From CAZGUG01 sp964625335 (GTDB taxonomy: Bacteria > Bacillota > Clostridia > Ch29), in NCBI GenBank assembly GCA_964625335.1, contig CAZVBE010000003.1:62001-126000 (forward strand): a stretch of 64,000 bases of DNA. Direction: 5' to 3'. The position numbers were made by a program, and so were the translations under genes. The notes under the pieces are model-generated. The model worked only from the letters and a program-made list of their open reading frames with translations, did no database searches and was not told the origin of the DNA. This document shows positions 43,669 through 51,140 of this stretch, one piece after another. Position 1 is the first letter of the stretch. Every line of letters begins with the position of its first letter.

Positions 43669-44469
43669 ATGGGAGATGGCACAGATATTATAAAAGCACT
43701 GTTTGACTGGATATCCGGCTATGACAGCAGGACACTGGTGCTGGCAGCTTCGGCCATAGGCGCCGGTGCGGCCATGATTACCGGTATAGGCCCCGGGCTG
43801 GGCCAGGGTTTTGCTGCGGGCAAGGCTACCGAAAGCGTAGGCTTAAACCCCGGTCGTTCAAAGGATATCACATTCACCCTGTTTTTGGGTGTCGCTATTT
43901 CCGAAACCTCAGGGATATTCGCATTGATAGTGGCCCTGATACTGCTTTTCGCCAACCCCTTAGTCGGTATGGACGGAATAAAGCAGGTCCTTGCGGTATC
44001 GGCGGTATCGGCGGGGGTTGCGATGGTAGGGGGCATTGGCCCGGCTGTCGGCCAGGGGTATGCTGCGGGTAAGGCGGCGGAAGCGGTTGGGTTAAACCCG
44101 AGGGCGGGTAAAAGCATAAACTTTACGTTATTGCTGGGATCAGCCGTTGCTGAGACATCCACCATATTGGCCCTTGTGGTGGCGCTGGTTTTTCTGTTTG
44201 CCGGGCCGCTTGCAGCGGGTTCGGGGTCATGGGTGATATCTGCAGCTTCGGCCCTGGGTGCCGGGCTTGCGATGGTTGCCGGTATAGGGCCGGGCACCGG
44301 CCAGGGGTATGCGGCGGGTAAGGCGGTGGAGGCAGTGGGGAAAAGGCCCGGCCATCGCGGGTCAATACTGAGGGTAATGTTCCTTGGGCAGGCGGTTGCC
44401 CAGACCACAGGCATATACGCCCTTATAATTGCGCTGATACTCTTGTTCGCCAATCCCCTGCTGGGATGA
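43669..44469 (+). CDS. F-type ATPase c subunit with three fused hairpins
   Basis: The 266-residue product has six membrane helices in three c-like hairpins (about 22-97, 106-180 and 189-263). Each first helix has GIGP(G/A)xGQG with the Gln of Na+-type c rings (Gln46, Gln129, Gln212). The second helices have Glu79 (ISETSGIF) and Glu162 (VAETSTIL), but the third has Gln245 (VAQTTGIY). It therefore has three Gln sites but only two carboxylates. The start is ATG 43669 after AAAGGAG; upstream in-frame sequence lies inside atpB. A single-hairpin c gene follows. Typical bacterial c subunits have 70-90 residues. Confidence 0.95.
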   Translation: MGDGTDIIKALFDWISGYDSRTLVLAASAIGAGAAMITGIGPGLGQGFAAGKATESVGLNPGRSKDITFTLFLGVAISETSGIFALIVALILLFANPLVGMDGIKQVLAVSAVSAGVAMVGGIGPAVGQGYAAGKAAEAVGLNPRAGKSINFTLLLGSAVAETSTILALVVALVFLFAGPLAAGSGSWVISAASALGAGLAMVAGIGPGTGQGYAAGKAVEAVGKRPGHRGSILRVMFLGQAVAQTTGIYALIIALILLFANPLLG

Positions 44470-44514
44470 TTGAGGATTACAGGTCACAGGGATAGGCATC
44501 AGTCATCTGCGCTG

Positions 44515-44620
44515 CGCAAAGGTGTGTCCCCTGATCTTGATTGAAGCGGTAAGAAACAAAAAACAAAAAGAACCGTCCCTGATGTTTCACAAAAAACAAA
44601 AAGAACCGTCCCTAATGTTT
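44515..44620. repeat. Dispersed repeats between the two c-subunit genes
   Basis: A half element GGTGTGTCCCC lies at 44521-44531, followed by two copies of AACAAAAAGAACCGTCCCT (44562-44580 and 44594-44612) in the reverse orientation of those at 22525. The 181-base gap between the c-subunit genes holds nothing else apart from the ribosome-binding site AGGAAAAGGAGG. No terminator T run is seen. Confidence 0.85.
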
Positions 44621-44650
44621 TACACCCTGTAGGAAAAGGAGGAGTCTGTT

Positions 44651-44920
44651 ATGGAAGGTATTACAGGCAGGGCACTGGTGCTGGCGGCTTCGGCCATTGG
44701 CGCCGGTCTGGCCATGATAGCCGGTATTGGCCCCGGTATAGGTCAGGGGTATGCGGCGGGAAAAGGAGCGGAAGCGGTGGGCAGGCAGCCCGAGGCCCAG
44801 GGAGATATCATCAGAACCATGCTGCTTGGGGCTGCGGTCGCCGAGACCACGGGTATATACGGCCTTATAGTAGCCCTGATACTGCTGTTTGCAAACCCGC
44901 TGGTACGCCTGTTAATGTAG
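44651..44920 (+). CDS. atpE: F-type ATPase c subunit, single hairpin with Na+-site residues
   Basis: The 89-residue product has two membrane helices. Relative to the Ilyobacter tartaricus c subunit recalled from memory, Gln32 (GIGQG), Val63, Glu65, Thr66 (Ser in Ilyobacter) and Tyr70 (VAETTGIY) sit at the same numbers, which is the Na+-binding pattern. It is close to the third hairpin of the preceding protein but keeps Glu65. It should assemble the rotor ring with, or instead of, the triple-hairpin protein. Confidence 0.97.
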   Translation: MEGITGRALVLAASAIGAGLAMIAGIGPGIGQGYAAGKGAEAVGRQPEAQGDIIRTMLLGAAVAETTGIYGLIVALILLFANPLVRLLM

Positions 44921-44941
44921 ACACATGAGGAGGGGAATGCT

Positions 44942-45439
44942 ATGACCGGAAGCCTTGTGGGTATTGACATGAACATGGTTTTTCAGCTTGTTAACACGTT
45001 AGTTTTATATCTGTTGCTGCGGCATTTCCTGTTTAAGCCGGTGTCGGACCATCTGGCCAGCAGGAGAGACCGGATTGAAAATGACCTTCGCAGCGCAGAG
45101 GATGCCAAAAAGGAAGCGGAAAGACTTAAGAGCGAATACCAGGGGAAGCTTGACGGCGTTGAGAAGGAAGCCGGGGAGATAATAAGCGGGGCAGCACGCA
45201 GCGGGGAAATGAGGCGCTGCGAAATAATCCGGGATGCCAAGGCGGAGGCGAAAAACATCTTCAAAAGAGCCCAAAGGGATATAATGCTGGAGAAAGAAAA
45301 GGCCATGTCCGGCATAAGGGACGAGATGGTCAGTATATCGATGCAGGCGGCGGAAAAGGTTCTGGAAGAAAACATCGACAGCGAAACAAACCGGCGGCTG
45401 ATACGGGATTATGTTGACGGGGTGGGCAGGATATCATGA
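44942..45439 (+). CDS. atpF: F-type ATPase subunit b
   Basis: The 165-residue product has one N-terminal membrane segment (about 10-27, MVFQLVNTLVLYLLLRHFLF) and a long charged helix (about 35-165) that forms the peripheral stalk dimer. ATG after GAGGAGGGG. It overlaps atpH by four bases. Confidence 0.95.
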   Translation: MTGSLVGIDMNMVFQLVNTLVLYLLLRHFLFKPVSDHLASRRDRIENDLRSAEDAKKEAERLKSEYQGKLDGVEKEAGEIISGAARSGEMRRCEIIRDAKAEAKNIFKRAQRDIMLEKEKAMSGIRDEMVSISMQAAEKVLEENIDSETNRRLIRDYVDGVGRIS

Positions 45440-46008
45440 CCGGGGTTGATTACAGATATGCCCGGGGCCTTTTAACGGTTGCAAAGGACAGGAACAAAAC
45501 AGGCGTTTTCAGAGGTCAGATGCAAAAGCTTCTGGATACGCTGAAAAATACCCCGGAGCTTAATGCTGTCCTTGCATCGCCCAATACAGACAGGGAGACA
45601 AAAAAGCGGATAATGACCAGAGTGTTTTCCGGGGTGCTGGATAAAGAACTGTTAAATTTTGTTATGCTTGTAATGGACAGAAACAGGGAAAACCGCCTGG
45701 AGCAGATAACGAATGTTTTCATCAATCTGGCGGACCGTGAGAGGAGCATTGTTACAGCCCTTGTTGTTACCACCCGGGCTTTGCGTGAAGACGAGAAGGA
45801 GCTGCTTAAGGCCAAGCTGTCGCTGGCCTTCGGGTTGACCGTTGAAATCCAAAGCCGTATTGATAAAAGCATACTTGGGGGCATTGTCATAAAACTTGAA
45901 GATAAATTGCTGGACGGCAGCCTCCGGGGCAGGCTTGAGGCAATGGAGGGGATTGTACATGATGCTGTAACCTATAGGATAGGGGAGATGGGAAAGGGTG
46001 GATCTTAG
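45436..46008 (+). CDS. atpH: F-type ATPase subunit delta
   Basis: The 190-residue product has the OSCP/delta N-terminal helical bundle (DYRYARGLLTVAKD) and the C-terminal SRIDKSILGGIVIKLEDKLLDGSL (first and last parts typical, about 145-168). It joins the b stalk to the alpha subunits. Overlaps atpA by 11 bases. Confidence 0.95.
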   Translation: MTGVDYRYARGLLTVAKDRNKTGVFRGQMQKLLDTLKNTPELNAVLASPNTDRETKKRIMTRVFSGVLDKELLNFVMLVMDRNRENRLEQITNVFINLADRERSIVTALVVTTRALREDEKELLKAKLSLAFGLTVEIQSRIDKSILGGIVIKLEDKLLDGSLRGRLEAMEGIVHDAVTYRIGEMGKGGS

Positions 46009-47533
46009 GCCTGAGGAAATAAGCCGCGTTATCAGCGAGGAGATAGAAAACTATGACAACAGACCGGATATCCGGGAGATAGGTACCGTCCTGCAGGTGG
46101 GGGACGGAATAGCCCGGGTTCACGGGCTGTTAAACTGTATGGCGGGAGAGCTGCTGGAATTTCCGGGCGGGGTAACCGGGATGGCTCTTAACCTTGAAGA
46201 AGAAAATGTGGGCTGCGTCCTGCTGGGATCGGATGAAAATATCAGTGAGGGGGATATAGTAAAAAGAACCGGAAGGACCGTCGGGGTGCCGGTAGGGGAC
46301 GTTATGCAGGGCAGGGTGGTAAATGCACTGGGAAAACCAATTGACGGCAAAGGCCCTATAAACACTGATAAATACAGGCCGGTGGAGCACAGGGCCCCGG
46401 GGGTGGTGGAAAGGAAATCGGTGCACCAACCCCTTCAGACCGGGTTAAAGGCGATAGATTCAATGGTACCCATAGGCAGGGGACAGAGAGAGCTTATTAT
46501 TGGAGACCGGCAGACGGGAAAAAGTGCAATCGCGATAGATACGGTACTCAACCAAAGGGATAAGGATATTATATGTATTTATGTGGCTATCGGTCAAAAG
46601 GCATCCACCATAGCCCAGACGGTAAATACCCTTGAGGAGCTGGGGGCTATGGACTACAGCATAGTGGTGGCGGCAACCGCCAGCGACGCTGCTGCCCTTC
46701 AGTATCTTGCACCCTATACGGGATGCGCAATCGGCGAAGAGTTTATGTATAAGGGCAGGGATGTGCTCATAATATACGATGACCTGACAAAACATGCCAT
46801 AGCCTACAGGGCTCTGTCGCTGCTGTTAAGGCGACCTCCCGGCAGGGAGGCCTATCCCGGGGATGTGTTTTATCTTCATTCAAGGCTGCTTGAAAGGGCG
46901 GCAAAGCTGAACGATAAGCAAGGCGGCGGTTCGATGACGGCGCTTCCCATAATAGAAACCCAGGCTGGGGATGTGTCCGCCTATATACCAACCAATGTAA
47001 TATCCATTACCGACGGACAGATATACCTTGAGTCCGGGCTGTTCTTTTCCGGTATCAGGCCGGCGGTAAACGCAGGCCTGTCGGTATCCAGGGTGGGGGG
47101 AGCCGCGCAGATTAAGGCAATGAAAAAGGTTGCCGGCAGGCTGAGGCTTGAGCTTGCCCAGTACAGGGAACTGGAAGCCTTTGCCCGGTTCGGGTCCGAG
47201 CTTGAAGAGGAGACACGAAGGAGGCTGGAAAAGGGGCGTAGGATAATTGAGGTGCTGAAACAGGAGCAGTATGTCCCTATGGCGGTGGAGGACCAGGTTT
47301 TGATCATTTATGCCGTTGCCAATGACTATCTGGAGGATATACCGGTGGAAAGCATAAACCGGTTTGAAAAGGAGTTCCTGAAGTACATGGCGGAACGCTG
47401 TCCCGAGGTTGGAAGGGAAATAAGGGAAGCCGGGGATTTTAGCGAAGAAGGCGAAAACAGGCTCGAAAAAGCGCTTCGGGATTTCAGAAAAAAATGGGAT
47501 AAAGACCGGGAAAATGCCGGTACAAGGGAATAG
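45998..47533 (+). CDS. atpA: F-type ATPase subunit alpha
   Basis: The 511-residue product has LQVGDGIARVHGL, the P-loop GDRQTGKSAIAIDT (about 169-182), YVAIGQKASTIAQTV, and the arginine-finger region SVSRVGGAAQIKAM (about 362-375). It binds nucleotide non-catalytically and alternates with beta. GTG start. Typical length. Confidence 0.98.
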   Translation: MDLRPEEISRVISEEIENYDNRPDIREIGTVLQVGDGIARVHGLLNCMAGELLEFPGGVTGMALNLEEENVGCVLLGSDENISEGDIVKRTGRTVGVPVGDVMQGRVVNALGKPIDGKGPINTDKYRPVEHRAPGVVERKSVHQPLQTGLKAIDSMVPIGRGQRELIIGDRQTGKSAIAIDTVLNQRDKDIICIYVAIGQKASTIAQTVNTLEELGAMDYSIVVAATASDAAALQYLAPYTGCAIGEEFMYKGRDVLIIYDDLTKHAIAYRALSLLLRRPPGREAYPGDVFYLHSRLLERAAKLNDKQGGGSMTALPIIETQAGDVSAYIPTNVISITDGQIYLESGLFFSGIRPAVNAGLSVSRVGGAAQIKAMKKVAGRLRLELAQYRELEAFARFGSELEEETRRRLEKGRRIIEVLKQEQYVPMAVEDQVLIIYAVANDYLEDIPVESINRFEKEFLKYMAERCPEVGREIREAGDFSEEGENRLEKALRDFRKKWDKDRENAGTRE

Positions 47534-47587
47534 GACCCGGTACCCTGAAGCATGGCAACCCAAATGTACTGAGGAAGGAGGCGGACA

Positions 47588-48475
47588 ATGGCGCAAACCG
47601 GAATGAGGGATATAAGGAGAAGGATAAGGAGTATTAAAAGCACAATGCAGATAACAAGAGGTATGGAACTGGTTGCCTCCGCAAAGCTGGTAAAGGCGAG
47701 AAAGGCCTTTGAAGCGGCAAAGCCCTATTCCCAATCGATTACGCACATATTAAAGAATACGGCAAAAAGTGAAAGCGGTGTTAAACATATCCTTTTAACC
47801 GGGCGGGAAGCAAAGAACGAGCTGTTTATCGTAATCACCTCGGACAGGGGGCTTTGCGGCGGATATAATTCAAACCTGATAAAGGAAGTGGTTTCAAGGC
47901 TGGATAAGGGAATAAAGCCTAGTTTTATAGTTACCGGCATAAGGGGCGCAGAGCATTTAAGGGCAAGGGGCTGCAGCATTATCAGGGAATATCCGGGCAT
48001 ATCCGACAACCCGGGCCTTGAGCATGCCGCCGATATTGCAGACAGGGTTCTTGAGCTTATAGACCAAGGCGATGCAGACAGGGTAAGCCTTGCCTATAAC
48101 AGATTTGTATCAGCCATTTCCCAGCAGCCGGAGGTATTTCGGTTGATACCGCCGGTTGTGGAAAGAGAAGAGCATCTATCGGCAGGGCATGAAGAATCCC
48201 GACCGGCGAAACAAGAGGACCTTTTAAGCTTTGAACCCTCCCGCAGCCAGGTGCTTGATACTATTATCCCCCTGTATATACGGGGCATGGTGTACGCAGC
48301 TTTGGTGGAAGCATCGGCCAGCGAGCAGGCGGCAAGGAGAATAGCCATGGGGGCCGCCACCGATAACGCAGAGAGTATGATAGAGGAGCTGACCCTTTCA
48401 TATAACCGGGCGAGGCAGGAGCTTATCACAAGGGAAATCACCGAGATTATAGGCGGAGCGGAGGCAATATATTAA
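47588..48475 (+). CDS. atpG: F-type ATPase subunit gamma
   Basis: The 295-residue product starts with RDIRRRIRSIKSTMQITRGM and ends with LSYNRARQELITREITEIIG, the two helices of the coiled-coil shaft. ITSDRGLCGGYNSNL (about 78-92) is the family signature. It turns within the head and couples to the c ring. ATG after GAAGGAGG. Confidence 0.97.
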   Translation: MAQTGMRDIRRRIRSIKSTMQITRGMELVASAKLVKARKAFEAAKPYSQSITHILKNTAKSESGVKHILLTGREAKNELFIVITSDRGLCGGYNSNLIKEVVSRLDKGIKPSFIVTGIRGAEHLRARGCSIIREYPGISDNPGLEHAADIADRVLELIDQGDADRVSLAYNRFVSAISQQPEVFRLIPPVVEREEHLSAGHEESRPAKQEDLLSFEPSRSQVLDTIIPLYIRGMVYAALVEASASEQAARRIAMGAATDNAESMIEELTLSYNRARQELITREITEIIGGAEAIY

Positions 48476-48492
48476 GGGAGAGGGGTGGCGGC

Positions 48493-49875
48493 ATGCAGGG
48501 TAATACCGGAACGGTAGCGCAGATAACGGGGCCGGTGGTTGATATAAGGTTTGGCCGGCAAAACCTTCCTGCCATTAACAATGCAATTATTATTGAGGAT
48601 GGCGGCGCAAGGGTCACTGTGGAAGTGGCCAGGCATATGGGGGACGATATGGTGCGGTGTATCGCCATGTCCTCGACCGACGGACTAAAACGGGGTCTCA
48701 GGGCGGTGGACACCGGCTCTCCAATCATGGTACCGGTGGGTAAGGGCACGCTGGGAAGACTGTTCAATGTATTGGGGGAGCCAATAGATAATGAAGGGAA
48801 AGTCCGGGTGGATGATTACCACCAAATCCACAGACCCGCCCCCGGGGTGGAGGAGCAGGCCACATCAACCGAGGTATTCGAAACGGGTATCAAGGTTATA
48901 GACCTTCTGGCACCGTATCCCAAGGGCGGCAAAGTGGGCCTTTTCGGGGGTGCGGGGGTGGGTAAAACCGTTCTTATAATGGAATTAATCCGAAGTATAG
49001 CCACCGAGCACGGAGGGTTTTCGGTTTTTACCGGTGTGGGGGAAAGGACCCGGGAGGGTAACGACCTTTGGACCGAAATGAAGGAATCGGGGGTTTTGAA
49101 AAATACCGCCCTTGTATTCGGCCAGATGAACGAACCCCCGGGAGCAAGGATGAGGGTGGGGCTGACCGGTCTTACCATGGCCGAGAATTTCAGGGACAAA
49201 GAGGGGCAGGATGTATTGCTGTTTATTGATAACATATTCAGGTTTATCCAGGCCGGCTCGGAGGTGTCCGCATTACTGGGCAGGATGCCTTCTGCGGTGG
49301 GATATCAGCCTACCCTTGCCGTGGACGTGGGTGTGCTGCAGGAAAGGATAACCTCCACCAGAAGGGGCTCGATAACGTCGGTACAGGCGGTTTACGTGCC
49401 TGCCGACGATCTGACCGATCCTGCACCAGCCACCACCTTTGCCCATCTTGACGCCACTACAGTGCTGTCCCGGCAAATAGTCGAGCTTGGCATTTATCCG
49501 GCGGTGGACCCGCTGGATTCTACCTCAAGACTGCTTGACCCGAGGGTGGTGGGCAGGGAGCATTATGATGCTGCCCGGAGGGTGCAGGAGGTATTGCAAA
49601 GGTACAAAGAGCTTCAGGATATTATAGCCATAATGGGCATGGACGAGCTGTCGGGGGACGACAAGCTGACGGTAGCACGGGCGAGAAAGATACAGCGGTT
49701 TCTGTCCCAGCCGTTTTTTGTCGCCCGGACCTTTACCGGAATAGAGGGTAAATATGTGCCGTTAAGCGAAACCATAAGGGGATTTAGAGAAATATTGGAC
49801 GGGGACCATGACCATCTGGACGAAACAGCCTTCTATATGAAGGGGAGCATTGACGAGATTGCCAAAAAACAATAG
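48493..49875 (+). CDS. atpD: F-type ATPase catalytic subunit beta
   Basis: The 460-residue product has the P-loop GGAGVGKTVLIMEL (about 153-166), the catalytic Glu in GVGERTREGNDLW (about 183-195), the LFIDNIFRF segment (about 242-250) and the DELS motif of the catch loop (MGMDELSGDDKL, about 384-395). Length is typical. It follows atpG with a GGGAGAGGGGTGG site. Confidence 0.98.
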   Translation: MQGNTGTVAQITGPVVDIRFGRQNLPAINNAIIIEDGGARVTVEVARHMGDDMVRCIAMSSTDGLKRGLRAVDTGSPIMVPVGKGTLGRLFNVLGEPIDNEGKVRVDDYHQIHRPAPGVEEQATSTEVFETGIKVIDLLAPYPKGGKVGLFGGAGVGKTVLIMELIRSIATEHGGFSVFTGVGERTREGNDLWTEMKESGVLKNTALVFGQMNEPPGARMRVGLTGLTMAENFRDKEGQDVLLFIDNIFRFIQAGSEVSALLGRMPSAVGYQPTLAVDVGVLQERITSTRRGSITSVQAVYVPADDLTDPAPATTFAHLDATTVLSRQIVELGIYPAVDPLDSTSRLLDPRVVGREHYDAARRVQEVLQRYKELQDIIAIMGMDELSGDDKLTVARARKIQRFLSQPFFVARTFTGIEGKYVPLSETIRGFREILDGDHDHLDETAFYMKGSIDEIAKKQ

Positions 49876-49902
49876 AGTATTTGCGAAGGGTTATGAAATA
49901 TT

Positions 49903-50187
49903 ATGAAGGAAACCGAAGTTATGGTAACAACCCCCCTGGGTGTTTTTTTCCATGGAAAGGTAAAGACCGTTATTGTCAGGGGAACCGAAGGATATCTTGG
50001 AATACATTATGACCATACTCCCCTTGTTACCGCTGTTCTTCCCGGTAAACTCAAATTTAGTACGGCGGACGGGAAGGCGATGGAAGCATCTGTCTCGGAC
50101 GGAATTCTTGAAATAAAACCCAGGAAGGTTACAATTCTTGTCCATGAAGCAAAATGGACCGGGGGAAACACATCCCCGAACAGGTAA
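49903..50187 (+). CDS. atpC: F-type ATPase subunit epsilon, short form without C-terminal helices
   Basis: The 94-residue product has the N-terminal beta-sandwich domain (VTTPLGVFFHGKVKTVIVRG, then GYLGIHYDHTPLVTAVLPG and SVSDGILEIKPRKVTILV) and stops within ten residues after the domain ends. Usual bacterial epsilon subunits have 130-140 residues, with a C-terminal pair of helices that can inhibit ATP hydrolysis. The stop (TAA at 50185) is followed by non-coding sequence and no remnant helices were seen in other frames. The shortened form should be competent for assembly. Confidence 0.93.
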   Translation: MKETEVMVTTPLGVFFHGKVKTVIVRGTEGYLGIHYDHTPLVTAVLPGKLKFSTADGKAMEASVSDGILEIKPRKVTILVHEAKWTGGNTSPNR

Positions 50188-50333
50188 GTATTTCAATAGT
50201 ATATTGGGTATACCAATGGAATTGATTAAGAAATACTAATACCAGACAGGCTCCGGGCAGCGGAGGTAATTAGTATACTTTTCCGGATTATGGCAATAAT
50301 CAAAAAGGCTTAAATGTCCGGGAGGTGGGGCTG

Positions 50334-51113
50334 TTGAAAAGAAAGTACTATTATGCGGTTTTGCTGGTTGTTTTGTCAGGGCTTTTATTTTTAATTTTGC
50401 GGACAGAATATGCATTCAACTATAACAGGGGTGAAAGGTGTATTCTCGCCGAGGCCTTCAATTCTTCAGGGGCTGCTGTGGTGGAGACCAACATAAATGC
50501 CTGTGCCGTCAGCACCGACAGGTTTCTGGATAAAGAGGAAGTAATGGAAATTGCCGGGTTGCTTGCAGCGCGGATGGAGATAGATTTGGCGGAAAGCGAA
50601 AGAGTGGAAAACTACAGTGACGATTACAACCAGCTTTCGATAATCGGTAAAAACCCGCATGGATACAGTACCGTGATAATTGTACATTCGATGGATTTTA
50701 CCGATATCGAAGAGGGTCCGGGGGGTTACGAGACTAACATTGTGGTTGATGTCACCCTTGGCTGGGACTATGACAGCCTTTTAGAGACGGAAGCCAGTAT
50801 AAGGCAGGCGATTGAGGAGCATATCCGGGGAGTCCGCATCACCTCGTGCATTATTGGAAGTTATGTGGAGAATGTCCCGGAGGACAGGATGGAGGGAATT
50901 ATATATTCGATTTTCCAAAGCGTTAACGCTCTGGAAGTAGAGAGAGCCATATATGACGGATTAATAAGCATATCGGCCTACACGCCCCGTATTGAGCAGT
51001 ATGTGGAAATGGGTGACAGCAGGGTCAATCTTAATATTGCAATGAGGTATAATTCCTTCGAAGACAAAACCTATATATGGCTTGGCTCTCCGGTTATTTC
51101 TCTGGAATATTAA
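50334..51113 (+). CDS. YwmB-like membrane-anchored protein
   Basis: The product of about 259 residues has a basic start and one membrane segment (about 5-24), followed by an extracytoplasmic domain. Its place between atpC and murA is the same as that of B. subtilis ywmB, and the size is close (about 246 there). The sequence match is not strong enough to be certain. TTG 50334 is chosen because GGGAGGTGG lies just before it; GTG 50325 overlaps that site. Function unknown; the family is found in spore formers. Confidence 0.72.
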   Translation: MKRKYYYAVLLVVLSGLLFLILRTEYAFNYNRGERCILAEAFNSSGAAVVETNINACAVSTDRFLDKEEVMEIAGLLAARMEIDLAESERVENYSDDYNQLSIIGKNPHGYSTVIIVHSMDFTDIEEGPGGYETNIVVDVTLGWDYDSLLETEASIRQAIEEHIRGVRITSCIIGSYVENVPEDRMEGIIYSIFQSVNALEVERAIYDGLISISAYTPRIEQYVEMGDSRVNLNIAMRYNSFEDKTYIWLGSPVISLEY

Positions 51114-51140
51114 TCTGTCTTAAAGAACGGAGGAAGCGAA

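Noticed and set aside
43719..44453. 244-codon minus-strand frame opposite the triple c subunit
   Set aside because: It is a mirror of the repetitive Gly/Ala-rich coding sequence; the repeated c hairpins explain it.
43669..44469. Triple-hairpin protein as a V-type K subunit belonging to the preceding operon
   Set aside because: Its hairpins match F-type c sequences (GIGPGxGQGYAAGKA...), it lies between atpB and atpE, and the V-type operon already has its own K subunit.
46880..47746. 288-codon minus-strand frame opposite atpA and the start of atpG
   Set aside because: It runs against two certain ATPase genes and across their boundary; low-complexity Cys/His/Pro-rich product.
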